Shown piece after piece: positions 1 through 6,774 of a stretch of DNA of 64,000 bases. The notes under the pieces were generated by a model that was given only the letters and a program-made list of their open reading frames with translations, was not told the origin of the DNA and searched no databases. Numbering within the stretch: the first letter of the stretch is position 1; every line of letters starts with the position of its first letter. Source of the stretch: Methylococcaceae bacterium (GTDB lineage: Bacteria; Pseudomonadota; Gammaproteobacteria; Methylococcales; Methylomonadaceae); the NCBI GenBank assembly GCA_030693065.1, contig JAUYBL010000010.1:186001-250000 (forward strand). Reading direction: 5' to 3'. Position numbers and translations under genes: made by a program.

Positions 1-1603
1 CCCCAGCCTGCAGACGGTGGGTTTTTTGCCGGAAGTTATTCAGGATGTACTGTGAAATTTCCCGTATTCGCTCGGGGTGCAACAAGGCTTGCTTATTTTC
101 TGCCGCGCTGAGCTTAAGCTCGTCCTGCTCGCTTTCGATGGCTTTAAACTGCGGGCGCACATCGTTGTAATCCACCTTAAACTTCAACACCTTTTCATCA
201 CGAATGGCATCGGTAATGACATAAGAATGCAGCTCGCGGCCAAACACACTGGCCGTGGTATCGGCACCCAAGGCGTTTTGCGGGAAGATCGGCGTGCCGG
301 TAAAACCAAACTGGTAAAACTTCTTAAACTTCTTCTTCAGGTTAAGCTGCGCTTCGCCAAACTGGCTGCGATGGCATTCATCAAAAATAAACACCACTTG
401 CTTGTTGTACAAGGCTAAGTCGTTTTCACTTTTTATGAGGTTGTTAAGCTTCTGGATGGTGGTGACAATGATTTTGTTGTCGTCTTTATCCAGATTACGT
501 TTCAGTCCGGCAGTGCTTTCAGAGCCATTGACGCTATCCGGCGAAAATCGCTGGTATTCCTTCATGGTCTGGTAATCGAGGTCTTTACGATCCACCACAA
601 AAAATACCTTGTCGATGAAATCCAGCTCGGTGGCCAAACGCGCCGCTTTAAAACTCGTTAACGTTTTACCGGAACCCGTGGTGTGCCAGATATAGCCGCC
701 GCTTTCGGTGTTGCTCCAGTTTTTGGCCTGATAAGCGCTGTTAATCTTCCACAGAATCCGCTCGGTGGCAGCAATCTGGTAAGGGCGCATTACCAGCAAA
801 GTATCACTCACATCAAACACCGAATAATGCAGCAGCACATTAAGCAAGGTGTTTTTCTGGAAGAAAGTGGCGGTAAAGTCCTTTAAGTCTTTAATCAGAC
901 CATTATCGGATTTCGCCCAATTCATGGTGAAATCAAAGCTGTTTTTGTTGCGCTGCGTGGTGTTGGCAAAATAACGGCAATCGGTGCCGTTGGAAATCAC
1001 AAACAACTGCAAATATCTATACAGCGAATTCTCGCTGTTAAAGCTCTCTTTGCTGTAACGGTGCAGCTGATTAAAGGCCTCGCGAATCGCCACGCCGCGT
1101 TTTTTCAGCTCCACCTGCACCAGAGGCAAACCATTCACCAAAATCGTCACATCGTAGCGATTGGCGTGACTGCCTTTTTGCTCAAATTGCTTGATGACTT
1201 GCACCTTGTTGCGAGCAATGTTCTTTTTGTCCAGCAGGTAGATGTTCTGAATACGGCCATCGTCAAACACAAAATCATGAATATAGTCATCATGAATCTT
1301 GCGGGTTTTATCGACGATGCTATCGCTGGGCTTATCTAAATACACCTCAACAAATCGCCGCCATTCACTCTCTAAAAACTGCACATTGTTCAGGGCCTGC
1401 AAAGCTTCGCGGACATTGGCCAGCAGCTTCTCGGGCGTGTTTAAATCGGGCGCATAGTCATAACCCTGATTCTGCAAATCCTGAATGAATTCTCGCTCCA
1501 AATCGTATTCGCTTTGGTAGCTTTCGCTAACTTTATAGTCCTTGGTGTATTTATCCAGAACGATAAAATTAGTGGATTCGGCAATGGTTTTATAATTGGT
1601 CAT
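1..1603 (-). CDS. hsdR: Type I restriction enzyme R subunit HsdR (partial, C-terminus outside window)
   Basis: ATP-dependent translocase/nuclease subunit of a type I restriction-modification complex with HsdM and HsdS. The visible 534 residues hold an N-terminal PD-(D/E)xK nuclease domain (D151, then E165-L-K167 in VQVELKKRG), followed by the SF2 motor: Walker A HTTGSGKT near residue 308, Walker B DECHRSQ near 408, and motif III GFTGTP. It starts at ATG 1603 ([10 protein letters not shown]) and reads open to base 1, so the rest of the motor and the C-terminal region are missing only because the window ends. It is the last gene of the minus-strand hsd operon and is separated from the upstream genes by a RAYT/REP insertion. 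Very sure of the family. Confidence 0.96.
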   Translation of the reverse strand, partial: MTNYKTIAESTNFIVLDKYTKDYKVSESYQSEYDLEREFIQDLQNQGYDYAPDLNTPEKLLANVREALQALNNVQFLESEWRRFVEVYLDKPSDSIVDKTRKIHDDYIHDFVFDDGRIQNIYLLDKKNIARNKVQVIKQFEQKGSHANRYDVTILVNGLPLVQVELKKRGVAIREAFNQLHRYSKESFNSENSLYRYLQLFVISNGTDCRYFANTTQRNKNSFDFTMNWAKSDNGLIKDLKDFTATFFQKNTLLNVLLHYSVFDVSDTLLVMRPYQIAATERILWKINSAYQAKNWSNTESGGYIWHTTGSGKTLTSFKAARLATELDFIDKVFFVVDRKDLDYQTMKEYQRFSPDSVNGSESTAGLKRNLDKDDNKIIVTTIQKLNNLIKSENDLALYNKQVVFIFDECHRSQFGEAQLNLKKKFKKFYQFGFTGTPIFPQNALGADTTASVFGRELHSYVITDAIRDEKVLKFKVDYNDVRPQFKAIESEQDELKLSAAENKQALLHPERIREISQYILNNFRQKTHRLQAG

Positions 1604-1677
1604 TTGCTGATTTGTCCCTGATTAACCACGAAACGCACGAAAAAATAGGAAAAAGCGACATTATTTGTCATTTTTCT

Positions 1678-1703
1678 CGTTCCCACGCTCCCGCGTGGGA
1701 ACG
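1678..1703. repeat. REP palindrome, copy 1
   Basis: Perfect 26-bp palindrome CGTTCCCACGCTCCCGCGTG plus GGAACG (one central asymmetry), ten bases past the stop of the RAYT gene. Same family as eight further copies in 1-6,400. Confidence 0.9.
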
Positions 1704-1712
1704 CATACCCAG

Positions 1713-2243
1713 TTACCATGTTGTACAAACCTCCAATAGCCCGGACGACCCAGCATAATCTCTAGCACTGGAGTATCGCCAATGCACCGCCTCATCTACA
1801 TAGCCACGCTTAACTGGATTTTGGTGAATATATTCAATTTTTTGCCGCATCATCTCCTCGCCTTGAATCAGCTCAGGATGCACACCTTCCTGCCAAAATT
1901 GATAGGCACGATCATTTTTATGGGCTTTTTTGTAAAACGCTAATTGCTCCAGAATTTGCCTGACATTGTGCTCAGCAAGATATTGAATCAGGTTTTTTGC
2001 CGTCCATGATTTCAATCGGGCAATGTCTTGATCCAAAGCCTGGCTCTGAAGTAAAAAATGACAGTGATTTTCCAGCACGACCCACGCATACACTTGAAGA
2101 CCATCCTTGCTTAAAAAGCGCAGGGAATCGAGCAGAATATTGACGGTGTCCGGGCGCGTGAATACCGGTATCCAGTGCAACACCGTCAAGGTGACGAAGT
2201 GTGGCTGTTTTGGTTCGGTTATTTTGTAGCGACTTCTACCCAT
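1713..2243 (-). mobile_element. REP-associated tyrosine transposase (RAYT), copy 1
   Basis: 176-residue Y1/HUH transposase of the IS200-like REP-associated (RAYT) group, a single-strand DNA nuclease thought to mobilise REP hairpins. Seen: the HUH-type metal motif H60-C-H62 inside ENHCHF (cysteine replaces the usual hydrophobic residue) and the likely nucleophile Tyr138 in KIEYIHQNPVKRGY. REP palindromes lie 10 bp past its stop and 17 bp before its start, forming a complete REPtron. It sits between the alarmone-synthetase gene and hsdR on the same strand, so hsdR expression may depend on reading through it. It is nearly identical in length and sequence to the copies at 4142 and 5729. Confidence 0.93.
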
Positions 2244-2260
2244 TATTCAGCATCCGTATG

Positions 2261-2286
2261 CATTCCCACGCGGGAGCGTGGGAACG
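2261..2286. repeat. REP palindrome, copy 2
   Basis: Palindrome starting CATTCCCACGCGGGAGCGTG, inverted relative to copy 1 so that the two bracket RAYT copy 1. One arm carries ATTCCC instead of GTTCCC. Confidence 0.9.
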
Positions 2287-2335
2287 AGGTGAAAGCGACA
2301 TTATTTGTCATTTTCGTGGTTATCTCGTTTGGTTT

Positions 2336-2896
2336 TTACATAAAGTTTCGCTTGAATTTCTCATGATTTTGAATATTGCTTTGCAGGTCTTTTGCATCCC
2401 ATATTTGCAACTCCCACGGGAAATAAAAGTTGTTCTTGTTCTTAAAATAAATATGCAAGCCGCGATAGCCTTCTTTATCGCGTAAATACCAGTTTTTCAG
2501 GTTCAATTCATCTTGCCAGTCATCTAGCAGATCCATAACGGAAGCTATTTCATCAGCGGTTAGAATAATGCGGGCACCAAAAATATCATTAAGCCAGTTA
2601 TTAACCGGATATTGATCTTCACGGCTTGAGAAGCGCTCGATCTTGTCATCAATACTCTCCCGAGTTTTCACCCGATAAAAATATTTAATGTCGATATCTG
2701 CCGTCATCAGGTAATCATTAACGCATTCGTGCAAGGTCAGGCGATACTGGTAGATATGGCGCGCAGGCACATGCTTAATGGTTCTGGAAAGGTTGATTTT
2801 GTCGATTTTCCCTGTCTCAAAATAATCATTCGAAAATGCGCGATGCAAGCGATTGATTTCGCTGACAAGCTGTTTTATTTGGCTGATCTTATCCAT
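2336..2896 (-). CDS. Small RelA/SpoT-domain protein (alarmone synthetase-like)
   Basis: A RelA/SpoT nucleotidyltransferase fold without hydrolase or C-terminal regulatory domains, i.e. a small alarmone synthetase (SAS) or toxSAS candidate that would move pyrophosphate from ATP to GDP/GTP, or possibly to tRNA. Seen in order: RVKTRESIDDKI (substrate-loop-like), DIFGARII, DKEGYRGLHIYF (the GY-x-x-H signature) and WELQIWD (the EIQI-type acidic motif). Start chosen at 2896 (MDKISQ) because GGAG lies seven bases upstream; a longer form would begin at 2911. It overlaps the 3' end of hsdS by about 22 bp, which implies translational coupling within the hsd operon. The C-terminus (HEKFKRNFM) is short for the family and may have been clipped near the adjacent RAYT/REP unit. 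Confidence 0.75.
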   Translation of the reverse strand: MDKISQIKQLVSEINRLHRAFSNDYFETGKIDKINLSRTIKHVPARHIYQYRLTLHECVNDYLMTADIDIKYFYRVKTRESIDDKIERFSSREDQYPVNNWLNDIFGARIILTADEIASVMDLLDDWQDELNLKNWYLRDKEGYRGLHIYFKNKNNFYFPWELQIWDAKDLQSNIQNHEKFKRNFM

Positions 2897-4053
2897 GTTA
2901 TTTCTCCACATTCAAGAGGCGTTTCTGGTTTTGCTTTGGGGAAGCTCAACAGCAAATCGCGGTAATAGGCGTATTGCTTTTGGCGCAATGCAATTTCACG
3001 CGGCAAGCCTTCGCTGATGGAGTTGGTTAGGGCGTCGAATTTATCGAGGATGGCGACGATGCGTGCTTGTTCGGCGAGTGATGGAACTGGTATCGGGAAA
3101 TTTAAAAACATTGGCCTACGAAGTGAGGTAACAGATGAACTCACCGATGCTTTTTGTATGTACGCATAAAAATATGATCTTATGCAGTGATATACAAATC
3201 GCGGTTCCATCACTTCACTGGGGACTATACGGTATGCTCGCTGATGCAGTGCATATTTACCTTGGGCATAATGAAATACTTTTCCTACCCCAGCACCATC
3301 TCCTGCGGTGATGATTGCAGTTTCATCAAAGTCAAACACGTCTAGCCTTAACGGCTCACGACCGCGAGCATAAAAAACATAGTCACCATCCTCAATGGCG
3401 TCTTGTGTGTCATGACTGCCTGTACCAATTTTTGCCACTTCCCCCAACGTCTTCCACTCTACTTCCCCTTGCGTTCCCACGCTGGAGCATGGGAACGAGA
3501 GCAACTGGTCGCGGTAGTAGTTGTATTGTTTTTTGCGGGCGGTCAACTCGGTGGTCAACTCGGTGGTCATCTCGGTGAAGGTGTCCAAAATGCGGACGAT
3601 TTCGGCTTGGATTTCAAGCGATTTTTTGGGGTTTTCTGGGCAGGGAATGGGGATAAGCGTTTCACTTGCCCTAGACCAGTGCCGTTTGTAGTTAAGTTCT
3701 TTTTGATAAAAATTTTGGAAAGCGTAATAAATATATTTTGAAACATCTGAAACAGTTTTGAGAATTTTTAAACCGTCTGCGCCTTGGATAAAAGAAAAAT
3801 CAACATATTTGATATGTTCAGAATGGTCGCCAAAAATAACATATTCATTACAAGGTAATGCTTTTACATCTTCATCCGTATAGCCTGCAATAAAATTTAC
3901 CCCTTGATCAATTATTGGTGTTTTGCCGACATCACGATAAGACTCTCTCTTTAGCTTTGCAGGTGCCGTTACGGTTTTAACAATTTCCCCCAAAGCCTTC
4001 CATTCCACCTCAAGGCCATCCAGAAGCTTTTCCAAAAAGCTCATGCTGCTCAT
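2875..4053 (-). CDS. hsdS: Type I restriction enzyme specificity subunit HsdS
   Basis: DNA-recognition subunit that sets the bipartite target of the HsdM/HsdS/HsdR complex. 392 residues in the normal layout: target-recognition domain 1, a central helical spacer, target-recognition domain 2 and a distal helical repeat. The spacers share the motifs QAEIVRILD / QARIVAILD and YYRDQLLSF / YYRDLLLSF. The central spacer has a three-fold four-residue repeat (T-E-M/L-T). An in-frame REP palindrome encodes residues just after the spacer (FPCSSVGTQG). The start (MSSMSF, 4053) overlaps the stop of a residual hsdM-like tail in ATGA fashion. Unlike hsdM and hsdR it appears intact despite hosting a REP. Confidence 0.95.
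   Translation of the reverse strand: MSSMSFLEKLLDGLEVEWKALGEIVKTVTAPAKLKRESYRDVGKTPIIDQGVNFIAGYTDEDVKALPCNEYVIFGDHSEHIKYVDFSFIQGADGLKILKTVSDVSKYIYYAFQNFYQKELNYKRHWSRASETLIPIPCPENPKKSLEIQAEIVRILDTFTEMTTELTTELTARKKQYNYYRDQLLSFPCSSVGTQGEVEWKTLGEVAKIGTGSHDTQDAIEDGDYVFYARGREPLRLDVFDFDETAIITAGDGAGVGKVFHYAQGKYALHQRAYRIVPSEVMEPRFVYHCIRSYFYAYIQKASVSSSVTSLRRPMFLNFPIPVPSLAEQARIVAILDKFDALTNSISEGLPREIALRQKQYAYYRDLLLSFPKAKPETPLECGEITWIRSAK
3472..3497. repeat. REP palindrome inside hsdS, copy 3
   Basis: Degenerate REP (CGTTCCCACGCTGGAGCATG then GGAACG) lying in frame within hsdS, between the central spacer and the second target-recognition domain. The reading frame is kept. Confidence 0.85.
3541..3576 (-). 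repeat. Three tandem 12-bp repeats in the hsdS central spacer
   Basis: GGTCAACTCGGT occurs at 3541-3552 and 3553-3564, and GGTCATCTCGGT at 3565-3576. On the coding strand each encodes T-E-L/M-T. Position and four-residue unit match the TAEL repeats of EcoR124-type S subunits, where repeat number sets the distance between the two half-sites. Confidence 0.85.
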
Positions 4054-4100
4054 GACTCCAGCTCATCGCCTTCGATCTCTGCCACAATAGCATCAATCTC
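4050..4100 (-). pseudogene. Residual hsdM 3' end in front of hsdS
   Basis: Seventeen codons ([16 protein letters not shown] and stop) with no start or body. The residues [10 protein letters not shown] are identical to the C-terminus of the intact HsdM at 6775, and the DNA is similar but diverged by several silent changes. Its TGA overlaps the hsdS start in the ATGA manner typical of hsdM-hsdS junctions. A REP palindrome begins six bases upstream. Inference: the tail of a former or donor hsdM left behind when cargo was inserted. Confidence 0.7.
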
Positions 4101-4105
4101 ATTTT

Positions 4106-4131
4106 CGTTCCCACGCTCCCGCGTGGGAATG
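4106..4131. repeat. REP palindrome, copy 4
   Basis: CGTTCCCACGCTCCCGCGTG then GGAATG, ten bases past the stop of RAYT copy 2. Bracketing partner of the copy at 4690. Confidence 0.9.
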
Positions 4132-4141
4132 CATACCTTAC

Positions 4142-4672
4142 TCACCATCTTCGACTAACCTCCAATAACCCTGATTTCCCAACATAATCTCTGGCACTGG
4201 AATAGCGCCAATGTGCCGCTTCGTCTACATAACCGCGTTTCACTGGGTTTTGGTGAATATATTCAATCTTTTGCCTCATCATATCCTCGCCCTGAATCAG
4301 TTCAGGGTGAACGCCCTCCTGCCAGAATTGATACGCACGATCATCCTTATGAGCTTTTTTGTAAAACGCCAGCTGATCCAGAATTTGCCTGACATTATGA
4401 GCTGCAAGATATTGAATCAGGCTTTTCGCCGTCCATGATTTGAATCGGGCAATGTCATGATCCAAACCCTGGCTTTGAAGTACAAAATGGCAGTGATTTT
4501 CCATTACGACCCACGCATACACTTGAAGCCCTTCCTTGCTTAAAAAACGCAGGGACTCTAGCAGAATGTTGACGGTGTCAGGGCGGGTGAACACCGGAAT
4601 CCAGTGCAACACTGTCAGGGTGAGGAAGTGCGCCTGTTGGGGTTGGGATATTTTGTAGCGGCTTCTACCCAT
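4142..4672 (-). mobile_element. REP-associated tyrosine transposase (RAYT), copy 2
   Basis: 176-residue Y1/HUH transposase, nearly identical to copies 1 and 3; it differs from them by scattered substitutions such as VMENHCHFVLQ and the C-terminal VSRRW. The metal-binding H-C-H (residues 60-62) and Tyr138 are kept. REPs at 4106 and 4690 bracket it. It lies between the truncated KilA-N gene, whose last codon overlaps its start by one base, and the hsdM tail remnant. Its arrival or later REP recombination probably removed the rest of the KilA-N gene. Confidence 0.93.
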
Positions 4673-4959
4673 TATTCAGCGTCCGTATGCATTCCCACGC
4701 GGGAGCGTGGGAACGAGAAAATCTTGTAGCTGTTTAAACCGGATTGGCTTTTAATTGTGGCGAATTCGCCCCAATTAAAATTGGGGTTGTGCACTCGCTC
4801 CCATATCCCAAGATATTCCAGTGTGTTGCGGTTTCTTAGCCAATCTGAAATAAAAAAATCACCGTCTTTTGAGCGCAGCATGTCCGTCAAGGAAATGTAG
4901 TGTTCTTGCGTTACCCGAATTTCTTCGTTGAGGACAATGATGGTTTTGGACTTTGCCAT
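4672..4959 (-). pseudogene. KilA-N domain protein, 3' truncated by a REP
   Basis: The N-terminal ~80 residues match the KilA-N DNA-binding domain that accompanies some restriction and phage loci: MAKSKTIIVLN, YISLTDMLR, ISDWLRNRNTLEYLGIWE, then NWGEFATIKSQSGLNSYKI. From about base 4715 the frame enters a REP palindrome, which encodes the tail FPRSRVGMHTDAE and ends at RAYT copy 2. KilA-N proteins of this type are usually 250-300 residues, so roughly two thirds is lost. It lies 3 bp after fic in the same direction. Function of the fragment is doubtful. Confidence 0.75.
4690..4715. repeat. REP palindrome, copy 5
   Basis: CATTCCCACGCGGGAGCGTG then GGAACG, 17 bp before the start of RAYT copy 2. 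It is read through by the truncated KilA-N frame. Confidence 0.9.
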
Positions 4960-4962
4960 TAT

Positions 4963-5568
4963 TTATAGCTCCTCAGTCTTGAATTCGCTATAGCCTTCAT
5001 AGTAATAGCTGACGTCAATGCCCTTCATAAACAGGGCGCGGTCATCAATTTGATTGGTTAAGGCGGGTTTGAGCAATGCTTTGATTTCAACGTCTTTCAC
5101 CACGCTGCGCTGCATGGCGGAGAGATAGTCATCTTTATCCACCAAATTCCAATCGACAACCTGTTTGATTGCTTTTTTAAGCATCAGATCCAGCCAGATG
5201 CGGGTGGCGCGGCCATTACCTTCGCGGAAGGGGTGGGCAATATTCATCTCGACATATTTTTCAATGATTTCGTCAAAACTGCTTTGCGGCATGGTGTCGA
5301 TATGTTTCAGCGATGGTTCTAAATACATCAGCGGCGCGAAACGAAAGTTGCCCTTGGCGATATTGACGTCGCGGATAAGGCCGGCAAAGGTATAAATATC
5401 CCCAAACAAATAGGCGTGTATAAAGCTAAGCCCGGCAAAGGTGCCGACTTCCACCTTGGCAATGTCGCCGGAATCAAAAAGCTGCTTGGCTTTTTGTTTG
5501 CTGATTTTTTCTTCCGCTTTGGCGAGTTCGATTTGATCGGTGATGTTGAGTTTGTTTTCTAAAATCAT
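4963..5568 (-). CDS. fic: Fic family protein (AMPylase-like)
   Basis: Fic proteins transfer AMP or related groups from nucleotides to target-protein hydroxyls. The 201-residue protein has the complete catalytic motif [12 protein letters not shown] (His112 to Arg123) and the upstream flap region GNFRFAPL. Length is normal for a stand-alone Fic domain. Its ATG (5568) overlaps the TGA of the rhuM remnant, and the KilA-N gene follows after 3 bp, so it belongs to the cargo block inside the hsd operon. Fic and RhuM genes are known companions of type I systems. Whether it acts as toxin, regulator or defence component cannot be told from the sequence. Confidence 0.92.
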   Translation of the reverse strand: MILENKLNITDQIELAKAEEKISKQKAKQLFDSGDIAKVEVGTFAGLSFIHAYLFGDIYTFAGLIRDVNIAKGNFRFAPLMYLEPSLKHIDTMPQSSFDEIIEKYVEMNIAHPFREGNGRATRIWLDLMLKKAIKQVVDWNLVDKDDYLSAMQRSVVKDVEIKALLKPALTNQIDDRALFMKGIDVSYYYEGYSEFKTEEL

Positions 5569-5622
5569 TTTTTGTCGCCTTGTTGTTCGATCACTTTGAT
5601 TGCCTTATCAAAATCGGATATG

Positions 5623-5648
5623 CATTCCCACGCGGGAGCGTGGGAACG
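5623..5648. repeat. REP palindrome, copy 6
   Basis: CATTCCCACGCGGGAGCGTG then GGAACG, immediately next to the rhuM tail remnant. With copy 7 it forms a double REP downstream of RAYT copy 3. Confidence 0.9.
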
Positions 5649-5692
5649 AGGTATAACCGTAGCGAGGCTTTTTCTCGTTTCACTGGGTTTCT

Positions 5693-5718
5693 CGTTCCCA
5701 CGCTCCCGCGTGGGAATG
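5693..5718. repeat. REP palindrome, copy 7
   Basis: CGTTCCCACGCTCCCGCGTG then GGAATG, ten bases past the stop of RAYT copy 3 and inverted relative to copy 6, 44 bp away. Confidence 0.9.
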
Positions 5719-5728
5719 CATACGCTCT

Positions 5729-6259
5729 TTACCATCGGCAACGGACCTCCAGCAAACCGCTTTCCCCCAGATAATCGCGGGCACTGGAATATCGCCAATG
5801 CGCGGCTTCGTCTACATAACCGCGTTTCACTGGGTTTTGGTGAATATATTCAATCTTTTGCCGCATCATATCCTCTCCCTGAATCAATTCAGGGTGAACG
5901 CCCTCCTGCCAGAATTGATAAGCGCGATCATCCTTATGGGCTTTTTTGTAAAACGCCAATTGATCCAGAATTTGCCTGACATTGTGGCCTGCAAGATATT
6001 GAATCAAGCTTTTTGCAGTCCATGATTTGAATCGGGCAATGTCATGATCCAAAGCCTGACTTTGGAGTACAAAATGACAGTGATTTTCCAGCACGACCCA
6101 CGCATACACTTGAAGACCATCCTTGCTTAAAAAACGCAGGGAATCGAGCAAAATGTTGACGGTGTCCGGGCGTGTGAATACCGGAATCCAGTGCAATACC
6201 GTCAAAGTGACGAAGTGAGGCTGTTGGGGTTCGGTTATTTTGTAGCGACTTCTACCCAT
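5729..6259 (-). mobile_element. REP-associated tyrosine transposase (RAYT), copy 3
   Basis: Third 176-residue RAYT, intact, with H60-C-H62 and Tyr138. It has two REPs on each side (5623, 5693 and 6277, 6322) rather than one, so it is a larger composite unit. It lies inside the rhuM gene in the same direction. Three RAYT paralogues this similar within 4.6 kb suggest recent local copying or recombination between the flanking REPs. Confidence 0.93.
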
Positions 6260-6276
6260 TATTCAGTACCCGTATG

Positions 6277-6302
6277 CATTCCCACGCGGGAGCGTGGGAA
6301 CG
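6277..6302. repeat. REP palindrome, copy 8
   Basis: CATTCCCACGCGGGAGCGTG then GGAACG, 17 bp before the start of RAYT copy 3. Confidence 0.9.
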
Positions 6303-6321
6303 AGGTAAGTGAGGCTGTATG

Positions 6322-6347
6322 CATTCCCACGCGGGAGCGCGGGAACG
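6322..6347. repeat. REP palindrome, copy 9
   Basis: CATTCCCACGCGGGAGCGCG then GGAACG, a one-base variant in the same orientation as copy 8. It marks the exact point where the native RhuM coding sequence stops. Confidence 0.9.
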
Positions 6348-6774
6348 AGGTAGGAGCCATCGTTTTTCAGACGATCGTCATCCATGACATAGGCTTTGAT
6401 GGTGAATTCCTTGATGATGGCCGTTGCCCATTTGCGAAATTGCACGGCGCGCTCGGAGTTCACTTTGTAGCCCACCGCGATGATGGCTGAGAGGTTGTAG
6501 TGCTGGGTGTTGTAGTTTTTGCCGTCTTGGGCAGTTATTCGAAAATTTCGAATAACTGCCTCTTTCGTCAGCTCATTGTCCGAAAAGATTTTTTTTAGGT
6601 GGTAGTTGATGGTTTGGGTTTCAATGTCGTACAGCACCCCCAGCATTTTCTGGCTCAGCCAAACGTCTTCGTCGGCATAGATGGCCTCACCCCCCCCTTC
6701 GCCGCTGGCAGCGATAAAGGTGAGGTATTCGGCGGCAGACGAACGAATCGTGGGTAATGGCGTTGTTTTCTTGC

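Larger units (their letters stand above)
1652..2314. repeat. 23-bp direct repeat flanking the first RAYT/REP unit
   Basis: The same 23 bases (AAAGCGACATTATTTGTCAT followed by TTT) occur at 1652-1674 and 2292-2314, just outside the REP palindromes that bracket the RAYT gene at 1713-2243. The bases around them (AACCACGAAA at 1624-1633, its reverse complement at 2312-2321) are also mirrored. It could be a duplicated insertion target or part of a larger composite repeat; IS200-type elements normally make no target duplication, so its origin is open. Confidence 0.7.

Noticed and set aside
5565..5798. 77-residue open frame after RAYT copy 3 as an independent gene
   Set aside because: Most of it translates REP palindromes; only its last 17 residues are protein-like, and those fit the tail of the broken rhuM.
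1678..6347. CRISPR array, because of repeated 26-mers
   Set aside because: The repeats are palindromic REPs at irregular spacing, bracket RAYT genes and have no uniform spacers or cas genes.
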